Of a DNA stretch of 57,557 bases, positions 40,931-50,599 are shown in pieces (position 1 is the first letter of the stretch; each line of letters starts with the position of its first letter). The DNA is from Candidatus Villigracilis saccharophilus (GTDB lineage: Bacteria; Chloroflexota; Anaerolineae; Anaerolineales; Villigracilaceae): NCBI GenBank assembly GCA_016709305.1, contig JADJNA010000050.1:1-57557 (forward strand), given 5' to 3'. Under the pieces are notes generated by a model. It was not told the origin of the DNA, ran no database searches, and saw only the letters and a list, made by a program, of their open reading frames with translations. Both the position numbers and the translations under genes were made by a program.

Positions 40931-42454
40931 ATGACCATCATCCTCGACGGTTCCTCACTCACAGTTGAAAAACTGGTTGCGATCGCGCGTTATAACGAGA
41001 AAGTTGAATTAGCCCCCGAAGCATTGGAGCGCATCAAGATATGCCGCGTCATGCTGGAGGACAAACTGGCGAAAAAAGAGATCATGTACGGCACCAACAC
41101 CGGCATCGGCGAATTCTCCGAGACGATGTTGAGTGATCAGCAGGTTTTGGAATTCCAGAAGTATCTTGTCTATAATCACGCGGCTGGGATCGGCGACCCG
41201 GCGCCCATCGAACACGTCCGCGCGGCGCTGGCGGGACGCATCAACGTTCACGCGCACGGCAATTCCGGCTGTCGTCCCGAGATCACATTGACCTACGTTG
41301 AGATGTTGAACAAGGGTGTCACGCCGGTGGTTTGCCAAAAGGGTTCGGTTGGCGCGAGCGGTGACCTGGCTCCGATGGCGCAAGCCGCGCTGCTGCTGAT
41401 GGGGGAGGGCGATGCCTTTTATAACGGCGAGCAGTTGCCAGGCGCGGAGGCGATGCGCAGGGCTGGGATCGAGGTCCCCGGGCTGATGGCAAGAGACGGA
41501 CTGGCCGCGATCAATGGTTCCAATCTGTTGACTGCCATGTCCGCGATCCACATTTATGATATGGAAAGATTCATCAAGCAGACCGAGATCGCCGCGGCGA
41601 TGTCCATCGAAGCCCTGCTTGGGAACATGAAACCATACAACGCCAAGCTGCATGAACTGCGCGGATTCAAAGGCGCGATCACATCCGCGAAAAATATTGC
41701 GAAACTGGTTGAAGGCTCGGATCTGACAACGGGCAAGATGAAAACAAAAGTGCAGGACGCCTACTCGATGCGCTCTTCGCCGCAGGTCATTGGCGCGGCG
41801 CGGGACGCGGTCGCGTATGCGCGCGCGCAGGTCGAAATTGAATTGAACGGTGTCGGCGATAACCCCATCTTTGTGCCTGAGATGAATCTCACCTTGACAG
41901 GTGCGAACTTCCAGGGCTCGCCGGTGGCGCTGCCGATGGATATGGCGGGCATCGCGATCACGATGGTCTGCGTTCTGTCTGAACGCAGACTCAATCGCCT
42001 GACCAACCCCGCATTGTCTCAAGGTCTGCCGGATTTCCTCGCGCACGAACCGGGCTTTTATTCCGGCATGATGCTCTCGCAATACACAGCCGATCACCTG
42101 ATTGTTGAGCAAAGGATCCTGTCCACACCGGCATCGATCCAATCCATCCCCGCCGCCGCGGACCAGGAGGATTTTGTTTCCATGGGCATGAACACCGCCC
42201 TCAAGAACGGGCAAATTCTGGATAACGCCTATGGCATTCTCGGCATCGAATTCATGGCTGCCGCGCAGGCGCTTGACTTCCGCGAGTTCACACCCGGCAA
42301 GGGGTCGCTCAAAGCGCGTGAAGTGATCCGCCGGCATGTGGATCATCTGAATGTGGATCGTCCGCTTTATAACGATCATAACAAGATGAAAGCGTTGGTG
42401 AAGTCAGGGGAGATCTTAGAGGAAGTGGAAAAAGCGATCGGAAGTTTGGGGTAG
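40931..42454 (+). CDS. HAL/PAL/TAL family aromatic amino acid ammonia-lyase
   Basis: A 507-residue enzyme with the self-made MIO cofactor formed from Ala-Ser-Gly 142-144 in KGSVGASGDLAPMA. It removes ammonia from an aromatic amino acid. Length and numbering match histidine ammonia-lyase closely: Y53, H83 (in YNHAAGIGDP) and the QE pair in AADQEDFVSMGM are kept. But the family's usual NFHGEP region reads GANFQGSPVALPMD, and the QEDH segment reads QEDF, both nearer to other members, so histidine, phenylalanine and tyrosine all remain possible. No urocanase, imidazolonepropionase or HutG gene is nearby. AAGGAG precedes the ATG. It is flanked by two minus-strand cyclic di-GMP genes. Confidence 0.9.
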   Translation: MTIILDGSSLTVEKLVAIARYNEKVELAPEALERIKICRVMLEDKLAKKEIMYGTNTGIGEFSETMLSDQQVLEFQKYLVYNHAAGIGDPAPIEHVRAALAGRINVHAHGNSGCRPEITLTYVEMLNKGVTPVVCQKGSVGASGDLAPMAQAALLLMGEGDAFYNGEQLPGAEAMRRAGIEVPGLMARDGLAAINGSNLLTAMSAIHIYDMERFIKQTEIAAAMSIEALLGNMKPYNAKLHELRGFKGAITSAKNIAKLVEGSDLTTGKMKTKVQDAYSMRSSPQVIGAARDAVAYARAQVEIELNGVGDNPIFVPEMNLTLTGANFQGSPVALPMDMAGIAITMVCVLSERRLNRLTNPALSQGLPDFLAHEPGFYSGMMLSQYTADHLIVEQRILSTPASIQSIPAAADQEDFVSMGMNTALKNGQILDNAYGILGIEFMAAAQALDFREFTPGKGSLKAREVIRRHVDHLNVDRPLYNDHNKMKALVKSGEILEEVEKAIGSLG

Positions 42455-42459
42455 GAATG

Positions 42460-42494
42460 AAAAGAGACCGGCTGATAAGGCTGGTCTCTTTTTT
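42460..42494. terminator. terminator after the ammonia-lyase gene
   Basis: AAAGAGACCGGC pairs with GCTGGTCTCTTT (one G-T pair) around TGATAAG, followed by TTTTT on the + strand. It ends the lyase transcript and lies 32 bases from the convergent HD-GYP gene end. Confidence 0.85.
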
Positions 42495-42525
42495 GAAAAA
42501 CCTGGTACTTAAATATTCCAAAATT

Positions 42526-45500
42526 TCAAAGCGGGTCTGGAGATTCATCCAGCATCTTCAGGAATATTTCAACCACATGCGGATCAAATTGCCTGCCGGA
42601 TTGTTCAATGATATATGCGCGCGTCTGTTCGACGCTCCACGCCGGACGATAGGGGCGGTCTGAACGCAGCGCATCCCACACATCTACGACTGCAAAGAGG
42701 CGGGCAACGAGCGGGATGTTTTTTTCTTTAAGCCCGCGCGGGTAACCGCTGCCATCCCATTTTTCGTGATGGCAGTAGGGGATATCCAATGCGGGCTTTA
42801 AGTATTCAACAAATGAAAGCATTTCATAGGCATGGGTTGGATGCTGCCGCATGATCTTCCATTCCTCAGCGCTGAGCGCGCCGGGTTTTAACAGGATATG
42901 ATCGGGAACGCCTAATTTACCCATATCGTGCAGGAGTACGTTGCGGCGGACATGGATCAGTTCCTGCTGACTGATCCCCATTCTTTCAGCGATTTCCAAA
43001 GTTCTTTTTACCAAACGCTGGGTGTGCCCTTCCGTTTCCTTGTCACGCAGATCCATCGCGCGCGACCAGCCTTCGATCGTGGCATCATACGCCAGACTGA
43101 GTTCTTCATGGGAATTTTGCAGGCTGTCGAATAATTTTGCATTCTCAATGGCGCTTGCGGCCTGTCCGGCGAATAGACTAAGCAGACGCATATCCGCTTC
43201 GTTGAATACACGGGAGGATGGTTTGATCTCGGCTACATCCAGCACGCCCAGCAGATGTCCGCTGTACAGCAAGGGAACACCTAACATTGAGCCGTATGGG
43301 ATTTTTTCATATAACGTTGAGCGAAATTCCCATTTTGAATAATCATCAATGATGATCGGCGATCTTGACTCTGCCACTCGTCCGGCCAATCCATCTCCTA
43401 ATTGACGGCGTGTGCCGGGGGGCAGGTCAGGCCCAATGCTGGCAACCAGTTCCAGGTTGGCTTGGGTCGGATCATAAAGGCTGATCGATGAGCAGAGCGC
43501 ATCCAGTAATTTTTTCGCGCGCTCGATGATCTTGGTTAAGACGGTGGACAGGTCCAGTTGCAGGGACAGGTCCAGTGTGGTTTCGTAGAGCCCGGCAAAT
43601 TCCTGCGCGCGGCGGCGGGTTTCACTGTACAGGCGCGCCGAGTGAATTGCGCCGGCCGCCTGTGATGCAAAGAGCGTCAACAGGTGTTCATCTTCTTCTG
43701 TGAATTTTCGTTTTGAGGATCCAGATTCGTCCGCGGTCAGCACGCCGATCAACTCCCCTTTGTAAAGCATGGGCACTTCGATCACGGCATGGATGGGGAT
43801 GCCATTGTAAATGGAGGCGTGACCTTCCCAACTTGAGTAGTCATCCACGCGGATCGGCAGACGGGTCTGCGCCACCCGTCCCGCCATCCCCTCGCCAAAA
43901 CGCAGATACGCCCCAACGGGGTATCCCGCTTCGGTGACCTTGGTCAGCCTGAGCGCGTTATTTGAGACCAGGTACATGCCGCTTGTGGATGATCTAAGCA
44001 ATTTGCGGGCGCTGTCCACGATGGATTGCAGAAGTACGTTCAGGTCATATTGACCGGAGAGGGTCTTGCTCGTTTCGTATAACATCTCCAGCTGATTCAT
44101 GCGGCTTTGTACGTTCTGATACAGGCGCGCATTGTGGATGGCCACCGCCGCGTGGACGGCGTATAGTTCCAACAAGGCGACATCGTGCTGGCTGAATTTT
44201 TTCGGCGGTTCAGCCATGAGGGTCAGCACGCCCAGGAATTCTTCACCCCGCAGGATCGGCGCGCCGACCACCGCCTTGAATGATATGCTGTTATAAACCG
44301 CCGCGCGCCCCTCCCAGGTTTCGTAATCTTCCACGGTCAGCGGTTTCCCAAGTTCCCAAACCTTTCCTGAAAGCCCTTCGCCGCGTTCGAGAAAATTTCC
44401 CGCAATGGGTTTTTGCGTGCCAATGGCGACAGCCAGTTCAAGTTTGTCCTGGTCTTCACGGTATAAATAGATCCCGCCGCCGGAACTTTTTAGAAGTTCG
44501 CTGGCATGTGTGGTAATGGACTCGAGTAATTTTTCCAGATTTAACTCGGCGGTAAGACCGATGCTGATCTGGTGTACAGATTCAAGCTGTGAGTTTTGTC
44601 TGCTTAATTCCTCTTCAAAATGTCTGCGTTCGGTGATATCCGTGACAAAAACGGTCAACCCGGATATATCACCATCCTCATTTCGTATGGGGCTGTAGCG
44701 GTCTTCGTAAAGGTGCGATATTTTTGCGGGTCGCCATACTCCTCGACCAGGAGCATCTGTTCCCCGTCGAGCACGCGTTCGAAATTCTTTTTGCCTTTTC
44801 ACGGTCCAGCGGTTCAGTGATCGCGTCAAGCATATTCATGCCGATCTCAATATCAACACCCCAGATCGTCTTCATCGTGTTTTTATGTGTCACTGTGAAT
44901 GCAATATAACAAAAGTTGACGTCGAGCGCGAAAATGACGATGCCTTGCGGGCTTTCCATGATCGACTGTAAAAGGATATTGTTCTTTTGCGCTTGGTTTT
45001 TGCTTTGGATCAGCGCTTCTTCCATCCGCTTGCGTTCGGTGATGTCGCGTCCATTTACAATGGTTCGGATCAACAGCCCGTTTTCATCGAATTCGCGGCG
45101 TAAGACATCTTCCACCCAAACATAGCCGCCTTGTTTGGTCTTGGCCCGGTATGAGTAAATACTTGAAGCCAGCTTAAGTTCGTTGCCGCGCATGATCTCC
45201 AGTAATATCCGTTCGCGGTCTTCAGGGTGAATCCGTTCCAAGATCTCAGGCAGCCCAATGTCGAAATAGTCCTCGCTTGGAAAACCCAATATTTTATAAT
45301 ATGAAGGCGATACATAAAGTACTTTGCCGTCCGCGTTGATCAACGAGACCGCGTCAGAAGAATTCTCGGCGAGCAGGCGATAAAGTTCCTCGCTTTTTTG
45401 CAGAGTCTCTTCTGCGTACCTGCGTTCGGTGATATCACGCACGATCACGGCAACAATAACTTTGCCGGCCGGGCTGATCAACTTTGAACTGACTTCCACA

Positions 45501-46227
45501 GGGAAGTCAGTTTTATCCCTGCGTTGATAGACGGTTTCGTAAAGCCAGCCGCCTTTTTCGCGAATAACCTTCACCCACTCCAGCCATTGAGGGAAGCTCG
45601 CGATCTCCCGCGCAACATCCATTGGCCCGAGCTGGCTCAATTCTTCATTGCTGTACCCGAGCATGGTCCGCGCGCTCTTGTTGAAATCGACATACTTACA
45701 TGTTTCAGCATCGATCAGGAAAATGGCGTCATTGGTCTCATCCATGATCTGTCTGAATTGCAGCAGGTTTTCTTCGGCTATTTTTCTTTCAGTCAGGTCA
45801 CGATTAATGGCGATGAAACTGACTGGCCTGCCCTCCGCATCTCTGGCCATGGAGACCGAAGCCAGAATGGTGAACAACGAACCATCCTTTCGATTCTGAA
45901 TTACTTCGCCCTGCCAGTGCCCGCTTTCCGTTAATTCCTGGAGCGCCGCTTCTGTATTTATTTCTGTCAGGTATTCTGTTTTTATAAACTCCATTAACGG
46001 ACGATTTACAACTTCTTCTTTTGTCCACCCGTACATTTTTTCTGCAGCTTTATTCCACTCCAGGATGTTAAACTCCAGGTCTGTAACGATCCATGCGTCC
46101 CAAATATTGTTGATCAGGTTGCCGGTAAAATTCCACTCCCTGGCAGGCTGTGTATTTGACGTATTGTCTGCTTGGCTGGAAGCAGCTTGTCTTTTCCCCG
46201 TTCTTTAGCTGGAGTTATTTTTTTCAT
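42526..46227 (-). CDS. PAS-GAF sensor with HD-GYP cyclic di-GMP phosphodiesterase domain, frameshifted
   Basis: About 1230 codons. The start ATG is at 46227 (MKKITPAKER); one missing base near 46192-46200 puts the rest in another frame (ILEWNKAAEKMYGW). Four to five PAS/PAC units follow (LTERKIAEENL, ITERRYAEETL, ITERKRMEEAL, ITERRHFEEEL), with another break at 44700-44830, then three GAF domains of about 160 residues each and a C-terminal HD-GYP domain. The catalytic motifs are LLHDMGKLGVPDHILLKPG and HHEKWDGSGYPRGL, both complete, so it should break down cyclic di-GMP. No membrane helix is seen, so it senses in the cytoplasm. It stands close to a gene that makes cyclic di-GMP, at 36676. Confidence 0.9.
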
Positions 46228-46300
46228 AAGAGAAATTGAATTATAAGAAGTTATAAATTGGTTCTCGTTGAGGTTGTTCCTTGCCTATATTATCCTACAT

Positions 46301-46752
46301 TTACGCGTAGGATGGTAAAAAATCCATTAAAGTATTCAGCGGCAATATTCTCCCAAAAACACCATTTCCTTTCACTGGTTTGACCCTGGCTTTCTTTAGA
46401 TTTTCAGCGGCCCTGAATTTCACGATCCTGCTGATCAATTTCAACGGCATCGGTTCATTCAGCGGGAATTGGACCGATCCCTTCGCGCCTTTATATATGG
46501 ATAGTTCTTTTTGAAATGCTTCAATTCCGCTGGGCGTGGGATAAAACCCGATGTGTTCTTTAAACGCGGCGAAATGCACCAGATTCCCGTTCAGGAAGAA
46601 GGTGGGCATTTGATAACTGATCTTTTCCTCTGCCTTGGGTGCTGCGGCTTTTATCGTCGTGCGGATCTCGTTTAGTATTTTTTGTATATCTTGCGGGAAA
46701 GCCGCGATGTATTCATCGATCGTGTTAAAACCGCTTTTTTTTTATTTTCCAT
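46301..46752 (-). CDS. DUF1801 (YdhG/iron-chaperone-like) protein, one frameshift near the start
   Basis: About 150 residues of the DUF1801 family, small proteins related to the Bacillus iron chaperone Fra/YdhG. The core shows KISYQMPTFFLNGNLVHFAAFKEHIGFYPTPSG, the family's signature region. The gene starts at ATG 46752 with AGGAG upstream, giving MENKKK; the run of nine T (46735-46743, + strand) is one base short, and adding one base joins it to SGFNTIDEYIAAFPQDIQ. As given, the frame restarts only at 46609. The function in this organism is unknown. Confidence 0.82.
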
Positions 46753-46891
46753 TGTATCTCCTTTTTCCATACCAGCGCGGGCATAAATTGGGGTTTGAGT
46801 TAGCCATAGCCCACAGGGTAATAAGCGCATAGAAAAAAATTAGATCATAAGGGGTTTTCCTAAAGGCGCTCTGCGCTCTCTATGGTAAAAA

Positions 46892-48151
46892 TTATAAACC
46901 CTCGATCCATTTCAATGCCCCAGCTCCCGCTTTTCTTCCGCTCGCGAAACATGCTGTCAACAAATATCCGCCTGTTGGCGCTTCCCAATCCAGCATCTCG
47001 CCGGCGCAAAACACACCAGGCAATTTTGCGATCATCAGATGATCATCCAGCGCCTCGAACGCCACCCCGCCCGCGCTGCTGATGGCTTCATCCAGCGGAC
47101 GCGTCGCGATCAATGGTACAGGCAGCTGCTTGATATAGAATGCGAGCCGTTCAGAATTCCCAAACTCATCCCTGGGCACGAACTCGCGCAGCAACCCCGC
47201 CTTCACACCCTTCATCCCAACTGTTTTTTCCAGGTGACTGGCCATCGAACGCGATCCGCGCGGCCTGGATAATTTCTCGATCAATTGCGCCTCTGTTTTA
47301 TCAGGCGCGAGATCGAGCAGCATGACTGCTTTTCCATTTGCCAATATTTCATCGCGCATCCATGCTGAAGCCGCGTAGATCAAACTTCCTTCAATGCCTT
47401 CCTTTGTGACAATAAACTCGCCCTGCTGATGAAATGTCCCGAACGACAAGACCACGGACTTGATCGGCTGACCGTCAAATTTTTCCTTGAAGACTGCTGT
47501 CCATGCCACATCGAATCCGCAATTGGATGGTTTTAACGCTTCAACCTTAACCCCGGCCTGGTTCAGCCAATTGACCCATGCGCCGTCCGAGCCGAGCCTT
47601 GCCCAACTCCCGCCGCCAAGAGCCAGGATCATGGCATTTGCATTTACAATTTTTATCCCATCCGGTGTTTCAAACTCTGCTTCGATCGTCCCATAGGTTT
47701 GATTTGAAGCATCACCGCTTTTGAATAAACCTGCGGGACGTATCGTTCCATTCCAGCGATGCCTCAAATGAAAAATGACCCCCGCATCACTCAACCCCTT
47801 TAACCACGCCCTCAACAACGGACTGGCTTTCATTTCATTGGGGAATACGCGGCCTGATGTTCCCACAAAAGTCTCGACCCCCAGTCTGCGCGCCCATTCG
47901 CGCAGGTCATCGGGCATGAAATCCAGCAGCCATTTTTCTATTTCTTTCTTGCGCTTTCCATAACGCGAGACGAATTTCTCGAACGGTTCCGAGTGGGTCA
48001 GGTTTAATCCGCTTTTGCCGGCCAGTAAAAACTTCCGCCCGAGCGATGGCATGGAATCATAAACATCCACACTTACTCCGCGCTGAATTAACACCTCCGC
48101 CGCCATCAACCCCGCAGGTCCGCCGCCGATAATTGCAACTGAATGATTCAT
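46892..48151 (-). CDS. FAD/NAD(P)-binding flavoprotein, TIGR03862/HI0933-like
   Basis: A 419-residue flavoprotein. The FAD motif VAIIGGGPAGLMAAEVLIQRG starts at residue 4. It continues with GRKFLLAGKSGLNLTHSEPF, a signature of the HI0933-like group, and ends with FCAGEMLDWEAPTGGYLLTACFASG, the C-terminal FAD contact. Related proteins reduce varied organic molecules; none is certain here. The ATG at 48151 lies 6 bases after TATAAT, so it is probably leaderless; a longer in-frame start at 48196 would cross that promoter. Confidence 0.88.
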   Translation of the reverse strand: MNHSVAIIGGGPAGLMAAEVLIQRGVSVDVYDSMPSLGRKFLLAGKSGLNLTHSEPFEKFVSRYGKRKKEIEKWLLDFMPDDLREWARRLGVETFVGTSGRVFPNEMKASPLLRAWLKGLSDAGVIFHLRHRWNGTIRPAGLFKSGDASNQTYGTIEAEFETPDGIKIVNANAMILALGGGSWARLGSDGAWVNWLNQAGVKVEALKPSNCGFDVAWTAVFKEKFDGQPIKSVVLSFGTFHQQGEFIVTKEGIEGSLIYAASAWMRDEILANGKAVMLLDLAPDKTEAQLIEKLSRPRGSRSMASHLEKTVGMKGVKAGLLREFVPRDEFGNSERLAFYIKQLPVPLIATRPLDEAISSAGGVAFEALDDHLMIAKLPGVFCAGEMLDWEAPTGGYLLTACFASGRKAGAGALKWIEGL

Positions 48152-48157
48152 AAGATG

Positions 48158-48163
48158 ATTATA
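48158..48163 (-). promoter_or_regulatory. -10 box giving a leaderless flavoprotein mRNA
   Basis: TATAAT on the minus strand is followed by CATCTT and then the ATG. The spacing is the same as for ligA. Confidence 0.55.
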
Positions 48164-48213
48164 AAGGGTAATGTTCGCAGTCCGAACGCTTTGCATCCTT
48201 ACTTTGCCTTATC

Positions 48214-48352
48214 GTGTCACCCTGAGCGGTAGCGACACTTGCGCCGCGCGCCAGTGCGGTGATGGTCTCTACCCTTGAAATCAGAGATTTCTCGCTTGCA
48301 CCGCACTGCGTTCGGTGCAGCGCAGATGTCGCTCCACTCAGAACAACAAGCG
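48214..48352. repeat. non-coding palindromic element of dispersed-repeat type
   Basis: The stretch begins GTGTCACCCTGAGCGGTAGC and contains several hairpins, including AAATCAGAGATTT and GCACCG...CGGTGC, and ends near TGTCGCTCC. Elements starting GTCACCCTGAGCG are common dispersed palindromes in bacterial genomes. It fills the gap between the flavoprotein promoter and the next gene's terminator and codes for nothing I can see. Confidence 0.55.
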
Positions 48353-48366
48353 AAAATCCTATAAAT

Positions 48367-48397
48367 GGAAAACTCCTGATTGGGTCAGGAGTTTTCC
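48367..48397. terminator. terminator of the zinc-ribbon gene
   Basis: GGAAAACTCCTGA pairs perfectly over 13 bases with TCAGGAGTTTTCC around TTGGG. It lies 25 bases after the stop of the minus-strand zinc-ribbon gene; the T-run is short. Confidence 0.75.
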
Positions 48398-48421
48398 GAC
48401 TTGCATCTTCTGCTTTCTGAA

Positions 48422-49480
48422 CTATCTTTCCACGCTGACCACGCCGCCGACCGCGTTCAATTTGATATTCCACTGGCTTCCAATTTCAAACTGCTGAAAC
48501 TCCGTACTTGACCCTGGCTCGTAGGTGATCTGCCCGTCATCCGTGCTTAAGAAGACATGGAAAACTTCCGAGGCCGAACCAAGTCGTTGATCGCTGGAAA
48601 TATTTGGGTTTTCATAAACAGGATAAAGGTCATCGCCATCCAGGGTATAGGTTTGGATCGTGTTCCATTCATCCACAGTGTAATCACAATATTGGGTGGT
48701 TTCCGTGTGACATTCCTGCACCACTTCTGCGAAACCATTGCCCTTATCAATGGATTTTTCTTCACATACTTCCCGTGAATCATCGCGGCAGGATACGTTA
48801 TAAGCATCAGAAGGCGGATTTCCGCTTTCGTTCGAATGATTGACCGCTTGAATTTCCTGTACCGGCACGGAGGTCTGCCATTGCACATCGGTCACTGTCC
48901 CAGCCAAAGTTTTGGATGGAATGACAAACATAAAAATCGCCGCGATACAGCAGATCAATAATGCCGCCCCGATCCCGCCGAATAACAGCCAATTTACTTT
49001 TTTCGTTGGTGCATTGGCGGCCGCTGGAGTTTGTGTTTGTGCCGCGGGCGCAATGACAGGTGCAGTTGCCCGGGGCAGGGGAGAACCGCATTGTTTGCAG
49101 ATACGCTCACTGCCCGGGTTTTCGGTCCCGCAATTTGTGCAGGTGACGGCCTTCGACGCAGGTGCCGCCGCTTGCAATACCTGTCCGGCTTGACGCGCCT
49201 TGCCTTCCTTCAAATCACCGCCGCATTGCGAACAGGTCGCCGCGCTGGCTGGGTTGCGTGTCCCGCAAAATCCGCAATGGATGTCTGCGCCGGCTTTGGC
49301 AGCCGCGACAGCTTTTTCGTCCGTGACCATCTTTTCATCCGCCGCGCGCTGGAATTGCACGTTGTCTGGCTGCGGCGCGCCGCAGTTCTGACAAGTCTTG
49401 ACCGGGCCCGGATTGCGCCCGTCACAGTTCGGACAGACCCATTCAAGTTGAACGAAACCTTTACTTTCTTTTCTATTCAT
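48422..49480 (-). CDS. membrane protein with three N-terminal zinc ribbons
   Basis: A 352-residue protein. Three zinc-ribbon units occur in the first ~145 residues, each with two C-x-x-C knuckles (CPNCDGRNPG/CQNCG; CGFCGTRNPA/CSQCG; CTNCGTENPG/CKQCG). A P/A/Q/T-rich linker, one membrane helix (LLFGGIGAALLICCIAAIFMFV) and an outside domain of about 155 residues follow, with several cysteines (VSCRDDSREVCEEKS, ECHTETTQYCDY). Such proteins are common but poorly known; the ribbons may bind protein or act as scaffold. AGGAG lies upstream of the ATG. I cannot give a function. Confidence 0.85.
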   Translation of the reverse strand: MNRKESKGFVQLEWVCPNCDGRNPGPVKTCQNCGAPQPDNVQFQRAADEKMVTDEKAVAAAKAGADIHCGFCGTRNPASAATCSQCGGDLKEGKARQAGQVLQAAAPASKAVTCTNCGTENPGSERICKQCGSPLPRATAPVIAPAAQTQTPAAANAPTKKVNWLLFGGIGAALLICCIAAIFMFVIPSKTLAGTVTDVQWQTSVPVQEIQAVNHSNESGNPPSDAYNVSCRDDSREVCEEKSIDKGNGFAEVVQECHTETTQYCDYTVDEWNTIQTYTLDGDDLYPVYENPNISSDQRLGSASEVFHVFLSTDDGQITYEPGSSTEFQQFEIGSQWNIKLNAVGGVVSVER

Positions 49481-49542
49481 CTTGCACTCCTTTAATTATT
49501 ATGAGTGTACAACAAAAATAATTCGATACCATTATGATTCTA

Positions 49543-50550
49543 TTACACGATGTCGTGCCATCTCAATATTTCCTGGATGCGGGATCCGTGGTCCACATCC
49601 GCGTACGGCGATGGATCATTCGCGTCCATGCTTAACTGTGAACCGCTCAATGCGTCGAAGACAGCCGCTGCGCCGTTGGCGACGTTGCGCGGGTCATAAC
49701 CGCCTTCTAGCACGAAGACGATCTTGCCGTCGCAAACTTCTTCCGCGATCTCGACCAGCTTTTTCGACATTCTGTAGTATCCACGAGTGGACAAGCCCAG
49801 CGAAGTGATGGGGTCATTCCAATGCGCATCGAAACCTGCCGAAATAAATAACATCTGCGGACGGAACGCTTCAACCATAGGCTTGAAGATTTCATCAGTT
49901 AGTTGCGTGTAGGTTTCATTGCCCGCGTATGCCTGCAGCGGCACATTGACAATTCGTTTTTTTGCGTGCGGCGCGTCATGGATCCAGCCTGTGCCCGGGT
50001 AAATTCCCCATTGATGGGCAGATATAAATCCGACACGCTCTTCATGCAGGAACGCGGCTTGCGTCCCGTTGCCGTGATGCGCATCGTAATCAATGACCAT
50101 TACCTTTTGTATTCCATTTTCCAACGCTTCATGCGCGCCGATGGCGATATTGTTAAAGATGCAAAATCCCATGGCGCGGTCAGGCTCGGCATGATGCCCC
50201 GGCGGGCGCACAATTGCAAAGGCATTCTTCGCATCCCGATTAATAACCGCGCGTGTGCATTCAATCACACCGCCCGCGGCGAACAGCGCGTCTTGATAGG
50301 ATGTCTGTGTAATATAAGTGGGGGCGTGGTCAATGATGCCAGGACCGTCTTTGCAAACTCCCTCAATGGCTTTGACCAATTGCGGCTGATGTACGCGGGT
50401 CATTTGCTCAAAGGACGCTTGCTTCGCTTCGATCCGATCCGCCTTCACTGTACTGAGAAGCGTTTCCAGCATATCCAGTCTGCCTGGTTTTTCCGGGTGA
50501 TCTGGGTATATATGGGCGCGTGATGGGACAAAAGTATATGCGGTTTCCAT
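49543..50550 (-). CDS. histone deacetylase family (class II type) amidohydrolase
   Basis: A 335-residue zinc enzyme of the arginase/deacetylase fold. The active-site motifs are complete: RPPGHHAEPDRAMGFCIFNN (two catalytic His), VMVIDYDAHHGNGTQAAF (zinc Asp and His) and FISAGFDAHWNDP (second zinc Asp), ending with VLEGGYDPRNV. Bacterial members act on acetylpolyamines, acetoin-type compounds or acetyl-lysine proteins; I cannot tell which. A TATAAT ends 6 bases before the ATG and no Shine-Dalgarno is present. Confidence 0.92.
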   Translation of the reverse strand: METAYTFVPSRAHIYPDHPEKPGRLDMLETLLSTVKADRIEAKQASFEQMTRVHQPQLVKAIEGVCKDGPGIIDHAPTYITQTSYQDALFAAGGVIECTRAVINRDAKNAFAIVRPPGHHAEPDRAMGFCIFNNIAIGAHEALENGIQKVMVIDYDAHHGNGTQAAFLHEERVGFISAHQWGIYPGTGWIHDAPHAKKRIVNVPLQAYAGNETYTQLTDEIFKPMVEAFRPQMLFISAGFDAHWNDPITSLGLSTRGYYRMSKKLVEIAEEVCDGKIVFVLEGGYDPRNVANGAAAVFDALSGSQLSMDANDPSPYADVDHGSRIQEILRWHDIV

Positions 50551-50556
50551 CCGCAG

Positions 50557-50562
50557 ATTATA
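50557..50562 (-). promoter_or_regulatory. -10 box giving a leaderless deacetylase mRNA
   Basis: TATAAT is followed by CTGCGG and then the start codon. The -35 is weak. Confidence 0.5.
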
Positions 50563-50599
50563 GCCTTACTTTTTATTTGACTATATATTTGTGCGGCTG

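Noticed and set aside
41009..42379. A 456-codon open frame on the minus strand opposite the ammonia-lyase gene
   Set aside because: It lies fully opposite a gene with a complete MIO motif and conserved core. Its translation is rich in R, H and Q with no domain, which is usual for antisense frames of GC-rich genes.
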